This document shows, one piece after another, positions 7,723 to 14,237 of a DNA stretch of 18,582 nt. The stretch is taken from assembly GCA_964642165.1 (NCBI GenBank), contig CAZXOC010000136.1, positions 1 to 18,582 of the forward strand. The letters run 5' to 3'. Position numbers and translations under genes: made by a program. Position 1 is the first letter of the stretch; each line of letters begins with the position of its first letter. The notes below the pieces were generated by a model, which was given only the letters and a program-made list of their open reading frames with translations, had not been told where the DNA came from and did no database searches. The stretch is from CAYRVX01 sp964642165 (lineage in GTDB: Bacteria > Planctomycetota > Phycisphaerae > SM23-33).

Positions 7723-8918
7723 CACGCGTTCGGCGGCTGGCTCCTGAGGATGACCCGGAAGTGCCCGCCTTCCAGGCGGAACTCGGGCTCGGGCAGGGCC
7801 CGGTCCCGCATCAGCCGGATCATCTCGGGGACCCCCATTCCGATGTTCTCGACCTTGTTGGACCGGTTCAGGACCGCGCAGATCGCCGGGTTGCGGCGCT
7901 GGCTGATCCCGCCGATCCGAATGCTGTCCAGGGTCAGGCGGTTGAGCAGCGTGCCCGGATTGGTCACCTCGACGCGGTCGTCGAAGACGAAGATCCGCAC
8001 CTGCGACGTGGCGCGGTAGTCCCGGTGGATCACGGCGTTCCGCAGGGCCTCTCGCATGGCCGGACGCGGGATGCCGCCTTCCCGCCGGTCCCACCCCTCG
8101 ACGCGCGAGGGCGCGCCGACGTGCGCGTCGAGGAAGGCGGCTGCCGCCTCCAACTGCTTGCCCAGCCGCCCGGGGATCTCCCTGCTGTCGGCGAACTCGC
8201 CGGCCATCTCCGTCCCGGCGAAGCGCACCGCGGTGATCCTCGCGTCCGGCAGCCAGGCCGATGGATCGACGCCGAAGCACAGGATCCCCGCCACCGTGGG
8301 GCGCCCCTCCGGGTCGGTGCACTTGAGGGCGTGAAGGTAGCGGGCGACGTCCGCTTCGCGGACCCGCTGGCCGTAAGCCTGCGAGAGGAACTCGTCGACG
8401 GCCCCCCCGTCCAGATCGGCGCTCGTCGCCCCGCGAACCGCCTGGTCGTCGTAGTGATAGTCCCCCGATTGGAGCAGGCTCAGCAGGTCGTCGCGCGTCG
8501 CCTCATCGGACCGGCTGCCGTAGCGACGGTAGAACTTCCCGTCGGCCTGGTAGGGCCTCTGCGGCGAGAAGCCGGGCACCTCGACGATGAGCAGGAGCGC
8601 CCCCTGGTATTCCGCCTTGTTGACGGTGCAGGCAATCGGCGGGCTGATCCGGCTGCCGGCGACCTGCGTTACCTGGATCATCAGGTCGTCCGCCTGCTTG
8701 GCATCCCCGACGCCGCTGGGCGTCCCGTCATCCTCCACGCCCAGGAGCACATATCCCCCTTCCGTGTTGCCCATCGCGGCGATCGCCTTCGCCAGGGCGT
8801 GCGGGTCCGCGCGGAAACCGCTGCGGGCAACGCCCTTGAACTCCGTCCTGGCATCCTCGCCCAGCCGGAGACGGCGCCGAATCTCCTCTTCGCTGGGACA
8901 GGCCCAACCTGCCGGCAT
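7722..8918 (-). CDS. AlbA_2 (Schlafen-type) plus GHKL-type ATP-binding protein, COG2865-like
   Basis: 398 residues. Residues about 17-130 match the AlbA_2/Schlafen domain: TEFKG (Glu26, Lys28) and AMGNTEGGYVLLGVEDDG (48-65). The second half has a GHKL ATPase-like N-box ALRNAVIHRDY (Asn294, His298, Asp300), RVEVTNPG, and the glycine box NIGMGVPEMIRLM. This order is that of the COG2865 'predicted transcriptional regulator' family, but the protein ends soon after the ATPase, so the C-terminal winged helix common in that family is absent. AlbA_2 domains are known in nucleic-acid binding proteins and Schlafen RNases; which activity applies here is unknown. The start at 8918 has a strong GGAAGGAG upstream. 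Its stop shares a base with the NACHT start, implying coupled translation and a joint function. Confidence 0.88.
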   Translation of the reverse strand: MPAGWACPSEEEIRRRLRLGEDARTEFKGVARSGFRADPHALAKAIAAMGNTEGGYVLLGVEDDGTPSGVGDAKQADDLMIQVTQVAGSRISPPIACTVNKAEYQGALLLIVEVPGFSPQRPYQADGKFYRRYGSRSDEATRDDLLSLLQSGDYHYDDQAVRGATSADLDGGAVDEFLSQAYGQRVREADVARYLHALKCTDPEGRPTVAGILCFGVDPSAWLPDARITAVRFAGTEMAGEFADSREIPGRLGKQLEAAAAFLDAHVGAPSRVEGWDRREGGIPRPAMREALRNAVIHRDYRATSQVRIFVFDDRVEVTNPGTLLNRLTLDSIRIGGISQRRNPAICAVLNRSNKVENIGMGVPEMIRLMRDRALPEPEFRLEGGHFRVILRSQPPNA

Positions 8919-8962
8919 GGCGGCTCTCCTTCCGGACCGACGCGTGCGCAACGCGGGACGGC

Positions 8963-8973
8963 CATACTGTATG
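8963..8973. promoter_or_regulatory. Inverted repeat CATAC-T-GTATG, possible operator
   Basis: A perfect 5+5 inverted repeat with one central base lies 45 bases before the AlbA_2 start and overlaps the predicted -10 of the NACHT operon. Its position would suit repressor binding. No regulator can be assigned. Confidence 0.3.
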
Positions 8974-8995
8974 CTGTCGGGGCGGCACAGGGCAA
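8966..8995 (-). promoter_or_regulatory. Candidate promoter of the AlbA_2-NACHT operon
   Basis: Minus-strand TTGCCC (8990-8995) and TACAGT (8966-8971) are separated by 18 bases, each 4/6 to the sigma-70 consensus. The leader would be about 40 bases. The rest of the 274-base gap to the divergent gene holds the plus-strand promoter candidate and nothing else I can identify. Confidence 0.33.
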
Positions 8996-9057
8996 CGATT
9001 GGAGCGGCCGACCATCGCCCCCGACCTCGATGCCGCGCCCGCCCGGCCTGGCAGAGG

Positions 9058-9087
9058 CTGTCAGGCAGGCGGATGGCCCGCTATGAT
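9058..9087 (+). promoter_or_regulatory. Candidate promoter of the TrmO-like gene
   Basis: CTGTCA (9058-9063, 4/6) and TATGAT (9082-9087, 5/6) are separated by 18 bases, predicting a leader of about 100 bases before the start at 9193. Visual prediction only. Confidence 0.4.
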
Positions 9088-9192
9088 GGATATCGGCTCG
9101 CAGCCTTGGTGGCCCGCCAGCCTGTGGACGGGCCGGGCCCAAGTGATTGGTGCGCCAAGGCACGATCCGGCGGATTCGGAAGGACAGGACCC

Positions 9193-9732
9193 ATGAGCTT
9201 GTCAAGGCGAGGCTTCCTTCATGCCACTGCCGTCACCGCCGGTCTCGGCGTCCTTGGCATACGTGGAGACAGCATGGCGGAAACAGAGACACCCGCGACA
9301 GAGGGCCACTCGACCGTCTTCCAACTCCGCCCCGTCGGCAAGGTGGAGAAGAAGGGCAAGGCGACGGCCCTGCGGATCGACGAGAGGCACGTCAAGGCAC
9401 TCAAGGGCCTGGAGGACTGGTCGCACGTCTGGGTGTTCTACTGGTTCGACAAGAACGACACCCCGACCAAGCGCGGCGTCAGCCAGGTCCACCCGCGCGG
9501 CAACCGCAAGAACCCGCTCACCGGCGTGTTCGCCTGCCGCGCGCCGGTGCGGCCGAACCTCATCGCGCTGAGCCTCTGCAAGATTGTCTCGATCGAGGGC
9601 GGCGTCGTGCAGATCGACCGGATCGACGCCTTCGACAACACGCCGATCCTGGACCTGAAGCCGTACTACCCGGCCATCGACCGGCCGCGCCAGGCGGACG
9701 TCCGCCTGCCCGACTGGATCACCCGCAAGTAG
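9193..9732 (+). CDS. TrmO/TsaA-family protein with a twin-arginine signal
   Basis: 179 residues. Residues about 43-165 are a TsaA (TrmO/YaeB) domain, known in E. coli as the SAM-dependent enzyme that N6-methylates t6A37 in tRNA. Family signatures are intact: LEDWSHVWVFYWF (73-85), GVFACRAPVRPN (111-122) and DNTPILDLKPY (148-158). The N-terminus MSLSRRGFLHATAVTAGLGV is a textbook twin-arginine signal (Arg5-Arg6, Phe8-Leu9), odd for a tRNA enzyme. A second start, Met28 at 9274 with GTGGAG upstream, would yield a cytoplasmic form lacking the signal. Start 9193 has AAGGACAGGA upstream. It is divergent from the NACHT operon and probably monocistronic. Domain call is firm; substrate and location are not. 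Confidence 0.82.
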   Translation: MSLSRRGFLHATAVTAGLGVLGIRGDSMAETETPATEGHSTVFQLRPVGKVEKKGKATALRIDERHVKALKGLEDWSHVWVFYWFDKNDTPTKRGVSQVHPRGNRKNPLTGVFACRAPVRPNLIALSLCKIVSIEGGVVQIDRIDAFDNTPILDLKPYYPAIDRPRQADVRLPDWITRK

Positions 9733-9743
9733 CTGCCCCGGCT

Positions 9744-9779
9744 CCGCCGCCGACGGCCTCCGGGGGGGCGTCGGCGCGG
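9744..9779. terminator. GC-rich stem-loop between convergent genes
   Basis: CGCCGACG (9748-9755) pairs perfectly with CGTCGGCG (9769-9776), and the stem extends 3 bp past a one-base bulge. It fills the 56-base gap between the TrmO-like gene and the coiled-coil gene, where a bidirectional terminator would be expected. No T-run. Confidence 0.35.
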
Positions 9780-9788
9780 CGGGCGCCG

Positions 9789-11033
9789 TCAGCGCGCCCG
9801 GGGACTCGGCTTTGGTGCGGTGCCGGCCGGCCTCGTCTGAGGGTCCTTGGCGAGGACAGTCACGCGGGGCGGCTCGCATTCGCCCAGCCGCTTCTCCAAT
9901 TCCCCCGGCCGACCGCTCTGTTGCTCGATGGACTTCTCCAACTTGTTGATCTGCTGGACGGCTTCGTCGTACCGCAGCTTCCTCTGCCGCGTGCTCGACC
10001 ATAGCCTCAGCATGCCATCGGTTTGGCTGAACTTCGCTTCCAGCTCGACCGTGTCCAAGTTGAGCGTGGCCAGCTCCTCGTTCAGTTTGACGAGAACGGC
10101 GCCGCCGGCTAGCTCGACGATTTTCTCCCGCCGCTCGATCAGCCGCACCCGCGCCTCGGCGAGGCGCCCCTTGGCGGCTTGCGCCGAGGCCGTGTTCGCC
10201 ACCCCCTGCCGGACCAACTGCTCCTGAAGCTCCACCTCCCGCTCGCGGATCCTGACCAGCTTCTCGAGCTCCTCCGCCACGGCGTCGCCGGCCGCCTTCT
10301 TCTCGGCCAGCACCTTGATCTCCGCGATCTTCCCCAGCGCCGCCTTCGTCCGCGCCCGCTTGCCGGCCAGCTCGAGCCGCAGCGTGAGGGCCAGGCGCCC
10401 GTGCTGCTTGATCCGGTAGTTCAACTCCTCGTAGTCCTCGGTCACCGGTACGTCCCTGCGGAGTTTCTTCTCGGCGGCCCGGGCCTTCTCCAACTCGGCA
10501 CGGTCTGCTTTCAGTTGGGCTCTGGTGGCGACCAGCTCCTTCCGCAGCCCCGTTACGTGGGCGTCGTGTGCCTCCGTCAGGATCGCCTTGAGACGGCGGA
10601 CGGTCTCGTCCAGGACGTCGTCGGCGATGGGCTCCTGCCCCTCCCGGAGGGTCAGCCCCATCGACAGCCACGCCGCCATCGTGCCGCGCTTCGGGCGGTA
10701 CTCCTCGCGGCTCATCGGCTGGAATCGCACGGTCAGGTGCGCGCGCTGCGACGTGGGCACGCGTTCGGGCACCGCGAGGCGCTTGCGCAGGATCGCGTCC
10801 GCAAGCGTTCGGATCGCGTCGGAAGATCCGCTCCTCCCGCGCATGACCCGAGAGGCCCTCGACCAGGTGTAATGGTCAAAGAGCAGTCGCACGCGGCGGA
10901 AGGCGTGTCGCCCGGCCGGAACGTTCGACGGCCCGGGCGCGCCCGGCATATAGCCCTCCGGGGCCGCCGCCGGAGCGAGCGGAATCGCCAGCGCGAGCGT
11001 CCCGACAAGCAGGAATCGACGAAGTGTCCTCAT
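9789..11033 (-). CDS. Secreted coiled-coil protein, third gene of the ECF sigma operon
   Basis: 414 residues, not assigned to a family. A signal peptide is visible (MRTLRRFLLVGTLALAIPLA, cleavage near AAA). The next 100 or so residues are globular; from about residue 135 to 400 the sequence is charged Leu/Ala/Glu/Lys heptads predicting long coiled coils. One part (LAEARVRLIERREKIVEL) resembles helical hairpins of efflux adaptors or TolC-like proteins, too weak to assign. Start 11033 overlaps the stop of the anti-sigma-like gene as ATGA and has CAGGAG upstream, so the three genes are co-translated. It may be an envelope component or a partner of the membrane sensor. Confidence 0.8.
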   Translation of the reverse strand: MRTLRRFLLVGTLALAIPLAPAAAPEGYMPGAPGPSNVPAGRHAFRRVRLLFDHYTWSRASRVMRGRSGSSDAIRTLADAILRKRLAVPERVPTSQRAHLTVRFQPMSREEYRPKRGTMAAWLSMGLTLREGQEPIADDVLDETVRRLKAILTEAHDAHVTGLRKELVATRAQLKADRAELEKARAAEKKLRRDVPVTEDYEELNYRIKQHGRLALTLRLELAGKRARTKAALGKIAEIKVLAEKKAAGDAVAEELEKLVRIREREVELQEQLVRQGVANTASAQAAKGRLAEARVRLIERREKIVELAGGAVLVKLNEELATLNLDTVELEAKFSQTDGMLRLWSSTRQRKLRYDEAVQQINKLEKSIEQQSGRPGELEKRLGECEPPRVTVLAKDPQTRPAGTAPKPSPRAR

Positions 11034-11638
11034 AGCGAATCTCCTGTTGCTTTCCGCAGCGCGTCGCGGCGCTGGCGGGCCAACGTTGCCCAGAATGTCT
11101 CGGGGAACACGTCCATAACCTGCTGGTAGCCCGCGGCGGCGCCGGCGGCGTCGCCGCTCTCGTTCAGCACGATGTCGACCCGGCGGACCGTCAGGTACGC
11201 CGCCCGATCGACCTGCCGGCGGACGCGTTCCAGCGCGTCGCCGCGCCGCGCCAGCACGCGCGGCGCACCGGCACGCCGGCGCTCCATCGCCAGCACTCCC
11301 TCCACGACGGCGCTGCAAGCCTCGGCTTCGGCACGCAGGGCGCGCAGCCGGGCGCGAACGAGGGCAACCTCCTGCGCCCGGCCCTCGCCCGCGACCTGCC
11401 GCGCCGCCGGGCCAGCCGGGCGCCTCGCTCCGCCCGGGCGCGGCAGGACGGCGCACGCGGCGACGACCAGGCCCGCCGCGGCGGCGGCCGCCGTAACGCC
11501 CCAGGCCATCCGACATCGCCGACGCCCTTGCCGGCGGCGCCGCAGGACGCGCGCCCCGAAGTCCGCCGGCAGCGGCGAAGGCGCCCCGGCCGCCGCATCG
11601 GCCGCCTGGAGATGCCCCATCAGTTCGTCTTCGTTCAT
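11030..11638 (-). CDS. Membrane-anchored anti-sigma-factor-like protein
   Basis: 202 residues. The first 44 are cytoplasmic in character and basic near the end (RRRRQGRRRCR), then one hydrophobic helix at about 45-66, then a charged, mostly helical outer part including a TPR-like AAGAAAGYQQVMDVFPETF near the C-terminus. It lacks the HxxxCxxC zinc motif of ZAS anti-sigma factors. The anti-sigma role is inferred from topology and from lying 3 bp after the ECF sigma gene, with GAGGAG as ribosome site, and overlapping the coiled-coil gene by 4 bases. Expected to hold the sigma factor at the membrane until an envelope signal arrives. Confidence 0.72.
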   Translation of the reverse strand: MNEDELMGHLQAADAAAGAPSPLPADFGARVLRRRRQGRRRCRMAWGVTAAAAAAGLVVAACAVLPRPGGARRPAGPAARQVAGEGRAQEVALVRARLRALRAEAEACSAVVEGVLAMERRRAGAPRVLARRGDALERVRRQVDRAAYLTVRRVDIVLNESGDAAGAAAGYQQVMDVFPETFWATLARQRRDALRKATGDSL

Positions 11639-11641
11639 CGC

Positions 11642-12232
11642 CTACTCCTCGATGAGTCCGTTCAGCTTCGCTGCCAGGAGCCCGCGGGCCCGGTGGAGGC
11701 GGCTGCCCACGGCGGAGCGCGAGATCCCCAGCACCTCGGCGATCCGCTCCATCGGCGTCTCCTCGAGGTAGCGAAGGACCACGACCTCCCGCAGCCGGCG
11801 GGGCAGGGACCGCACGGCCGCCCGCACCGCCCGGTGCGTCTCGCGCCCCACGGCGAGCCCCTCGGGAGGCGGCGGCTCGCGCCCCCACCGGCGAGCGACC
11901 ATCGTCAGCAGCTTCCGGCGGACCGCTCGGCGCCGGTGGGCGCTGCGGCACCGGTTGACGGCGATGGCCGTCAGCCACGTGGCCACGTCCGCCTCGCCGC
12001 GGAACCGCGGCAGGGCCTTCAGCGCCGCGACGAAGACGTCCTGCACGACGTCCTCGGCGCCGTCGCCCCAGCCCAGCAGCCGGTAGACCAGCCGGTGCAC
12101 CCGCCCGCGGTGGCTCGCCAGCAGGGCGGCCAGCGCCGCGCGATCGTCCCGCTCGCCGCGGCGGGCGACGGAGCGGCCGGCGGGGGCAGCCTGGTTGGTG
12201 GCCGGCATCGTCAAGGTCGAACCGTTCGACAT
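11642..12232 (-). CDS. ECF-family RNA polymerase sigma factor
   Basis: 196 residues. Region 2 spans about 30-105 (LGWGDGAEDVVQDVFVAALK, then FRGEADVATWLTAIAVNRC), and region 4 about 132-190 with the helix-turn-helix MERIAEVLGISRSAVGSRLHR. No C-terminal extension. The frame stays open to 12460, but that stretch runs through the regulatory gap and into the divergent leader, so Met at 12232 is preferred; its ribosome site is weak. It directs RNA polymerase to a small stress or envelope regulon. First gene of a three-gene operon with its putative anti-sigma factor, and divergent from two exported-protein genes it may control. Confidence 0.93.
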   Translation of the reverse strand: MSNGSTLTMPATNQAAPAGRSVARRGERDDRAALAALLASHRGRVHRLVYRLLGWGDGAEDVVQDVFVAALKALPRFRGEADVATWLTAIAVNRCRSAHRRRAVRRKLLTMVARRWGREPPPPEGLAVGRETHRAVRAAVRSLPRRLREVVVLRYLEETPMERIAEVLGISRSAVGSRLHRARGLLAAKLNGLIEE

Positions 12233-12347
12233 AGCCACCGCATTAGACGCCGCAGGTCCCTCGCCGTCACAGCCGTTGGTGGATTTCCGGGCACCCAGCG
12301 GGGCGATCCGGCCGCCGCGGCGCGGACACGTCGTGCGGGGCGTCAAC

Positions 12348-12365
12348 TGTAACATATATGTAACA
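12348..12365. promoter_or_regulatory. TGTAACA direct repeat in an AT-rich island
   Basis: TGTAACA occurs twice (12348-12354 and 12359-12365) separated by TATA, an 11-base period that places both copies on the same DNA face. This is the only AT-rich patch in the 219-base gap between the divergent sigma and secreted-protein operons. It looks like a dimeric activator or regulator site. The protein that binds is unknown. Confidence 0.4.
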
Positions 12366-12380
12366 GCGGCACTTCCGGCC

Positions 12381-12404
12381 GAACCACGCCGCGGCGAGAA
12401 CGTC
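12381..12404 (+). promoter_or_regulatory. Candidate ECF-type promoter for the secreted-protein pair
   Basis: GAAC (12381-12384), a 16-base spacer and CGTC (12401-12404) match the general ECF pattern (AAC-type -35, CGTC-type -10). The leader would be about 40 bases, ending in AGAAGGAG before the start at 12452. Such short motifs occur by chance in GC-rich DNA; the position next to an ECF sigma gene is what makes it worth recording. Confidence 0.33.
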
Positions 12405-12451
12405 ATAGCCGTTGGACACGAACCCAACGGACACCCAGAAGGAGACGCAAC

Positions 12452-13018
12452 ATGACACACAGGACACTCACGACGGCAGCGGCGGCAACGCTGGCAGCGT
12501 TTGCCCTGACGCTCGCGGCGTTCTGGCCGGCGGAAGTCCGCGCCATGAAGGAGCGGCCCGACCTGCGGCCCGAGATCGCGCTGCCCACGCTGGCGATCGA
12601 CGGCTGCCAGGTGAGCCTGCGGCGCCTCGACGGGAAGCCCGAGGCCGGCGGCCCGCCCGCGGTGGAGCTGAAGGTCGTCAACCCGACGGACCAGGCCGTC
12701 GAGCTGGAGCTGGCCGTCTCACTGATGTCGCGGCAGCCGGTCTCTCCCTTATCCCGCATGATCCCGATGCCGCGGTCTCTCTGGCAGCAGAAGTGCCGCC
12801 TCTCCGCCGCGCCGGGCGAGACCCGGCGACTGAAGCTGACGACGAACGCCAACGTCCCCCCCGGCCACACGAGCCACTTCACCCTGCGCAGCGGCAAGCA
12901 GGCGATCCACACCTCGCCGGTCGCGACGGCAGGCCGGGCCGTGCTGGGGGCCAACACGACCGCCGTCAACACGCAGCTCGCCGGCGCGGCGCTGCTCGTC
13001 CAGGCCGCGGGGAAGTGA
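12452..13018 (+). CDS. Small secreted protein of unknown function
   Basis: 188 residues, family not recognised. A signal peptide (about 1-31, ending VRA) is followed by a compact domain with alternating strands (VELKVVNPTDQAVELELAV, then ETRRLKLTTNANVPPG) typical of an immunoglobulin-like beta-sandwich, such as those that bind or present other envelope proteins. A ribosome site AGAAGGAG precedes the start. The stop shares one base with the next gene (TGATG), so it is coupled to the deiminase-fold protein and may be its partner. It faces the ECF sigma operon across a shared regulatory gap. Confidence 0.8.
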   Translation: MTHRTLTTAAAATLAAFALTLAAFWPAEVRAMKERPDLRPEIALPTLAIDGCQVSLRRLDGKPEAGGPPAVELKVVNPTDQAVELELAVSLMSRQPVSPLSRMIPMPRSLWQQKCRLSAAPGETRRLKLTTNANVPPGHTSHFTLRSGKQAIHTSPVATAGRAVLGANTTAVNTQLAGAALLVQAAGK

Positions 13019-14136
13019 TGGCTCGCGGGCCGGTCATCCTGGGCGCGGGCGTCGGCCTGGCGGCGGGGGTGGTCGTCCTGGCGCTGGTCGCCCCGCGCCC
13101 GGCGCCGCGCGAGCCCGCCACCGGGCCGGTCCTGTCCGACTGCGGCGGCCCCATCCGCGAACTGGTCATCCAGTACGTCCCGCGGGCCGCCCCGATCGTC
13201 GCGCCGGTGTACCGTGATTTTCTCGGCAAGCTCCCGGCCGCGGTGACAGTCCACGTGGTTTGCCCGGACCGGGCCGCCTGGGCGGATCTGCGCCGGCGCG
13301 TCGGCCCGGTGGCGTGTACGCTCTCGCCGGTCTGCGTCGGCCACGCCATGAGCGCCTGGTCGCGCGATCGGTGGCTGGCGCTGTCCCCCGCGGGCGAGGC
13401 CGGGCACGCGACGCTCCTGCGCCCGCGCGGGGAGGCGGGCGCGGCGCACTGGCCCGCGCGGGCCGGCGATGCGCGGATCGCCGGCGATCTGGCCGCGGCG
13501 CTGGGGCACGACGTGCGGGCCCGGCGGAGCCGGCTGTACTTCGACGGGGGCGACGTCGTCGCCGACGGGCGCCGGGCGTTCGTCACGCCCCGCGTGGCGC
13601 TGCGGAACGTGCAACGCACCGTCGCGAGCCGCGCCGAGCTGCTCCGGGCGCTTCGCGACCACCTGAAGCGCGACGTCGTCCTGCTGGCCGAGGCCCCGGA
13701 CCACCACGCGGGGATGTTCATGATGCCCGTCGGCGACGGCACGGTCCTGGTGGGCAGCCCCGCCCTGGCCGCGCGGACCATCGAGCCGAACGACCTGCTC
13801 CCGGCGTGCGGGGCGGACTTCACCGACGCCACGCAGCGCCGCTTCGACGCCGTCGCCGCGCAGTGCGCCGCCGCCGGCTGCCGCGTCATTCGTGTGCCCG
13901 TCGTGCCCGGGCGCGACGGCAGGGGCTACCTGACCTGCCTCAACGCCATCCTCGACCGGCGGGCCGGCAGGCGGATCGTCTACATGCCCGTCTACCGCGG
14001 GGCCGACGCACTCAACGCCGCGGCCGCAGAGGTCTGGCAGGGGTTGGGCTACGACGTGCAGCCCGTCGACTGCACGTCGGCGTACGCTCACTTCGGCAGC
14101 CTGCGGTGCCTGGTGAACGTCCTGCGGCGCGGCTGA
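13018..14136 (+). CDS. Membrane-anchored deiminase-fold (agmatine deiminase/PAD-like) protein
   Basis: 372 residues with an N-terminal hydrophobic helix (about 5-27: VILGAGVGLAAGVVVLALVA), a signal anchor or uncleaved signal. The rest resembles the guanidine-modifying enzyme superfamily (agmatine deiminase, PPAD): AWSRDRW with Asp117, YFDGGDVV, DHHAGMFMMPV with His230, RGYLTCLNAI, and a near C-terminal catalytic Cys candidate, Cys364 (GSLRCLVNVL). In agmatine deiminases the His is followed by x-Asp; here that Asp position is Gly232, so the substrate set may differ or activity may be lost. Family members deiminate agmatine or peptidyl-arginine. Coupled to the small secreted protein by a TGATG overlap. 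Function inferred from fold motifs only. Confidence 0.7.
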   Translation: MARGPVILGAGVGLAAGVVVLALVAPRPAPREPATGPVLSDCGGPIRELVIQYVPRAAPIVAPVYRDFLGKLPAAVTVHVVCPDRAAWADLRRRVGPVACTLSPVCVGHAMSAWSRDRWLALSPAGEAGHATLLRPRGEAGAAHWPARAGDARIAGDLAAALGHDVRARRSRLYFDGGDVVADGRRAFVTPRVALRNVQRTVASRAELLRALRDHLKRDVVLLAEAPDHHAGMFMMPVGDGTVLVGSPALAARTIEPNDLLPACGADFTDATQRRFDAVAAQCAAAGCRVIRVPVVPGRDGRGYLTCLNAILDRRAGRRIVYMPVYRGADALNAAAAEVWQGLGYDVQPVDCTSAYAHFGSLRCLVNVLRRG

Positions 14137-14173
14137 GCCGGCAACGCAGGGGGCCCCCAGCGGTGCTTCGGTC

Positions 14174-14201
14174 TTGCCCGCGCTCGCCCGGGCTGTATCC
14201 T
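14174..14201 (+). promoter_or_regulatory. Candidate promoter of the SDR gene
   Basis: TTGCCC (14174-14179) and TATCCT (14196-14201) are spaced by 16 bases, each 4/6 to the sigma-70 consensus, giving a leader of about 30 bases. The -35 hexamer is the same as in the AlbA_2-NACHT promoter candidate. Confidence 0.35.
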
Positions 14202-14237
14202 TCGGGGCACCAAATCCACGACAGACGGGAGAACGGC

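Noticed and set aside
8974..8990. CTGT...ACAG resembling a LexA SOS box upstream of the NACHT operon
   Set aside because: The gap is 9 bases, not the 8 of the CTGT-N8-ACAG box, and the interior is GC-rich.
12233..12460. N-terminal extension of the sigma factor by 76 residues
   Set aside because: It would cover the regulatory repeat and the divergent gene's leader, and ECF factors start near region 2.
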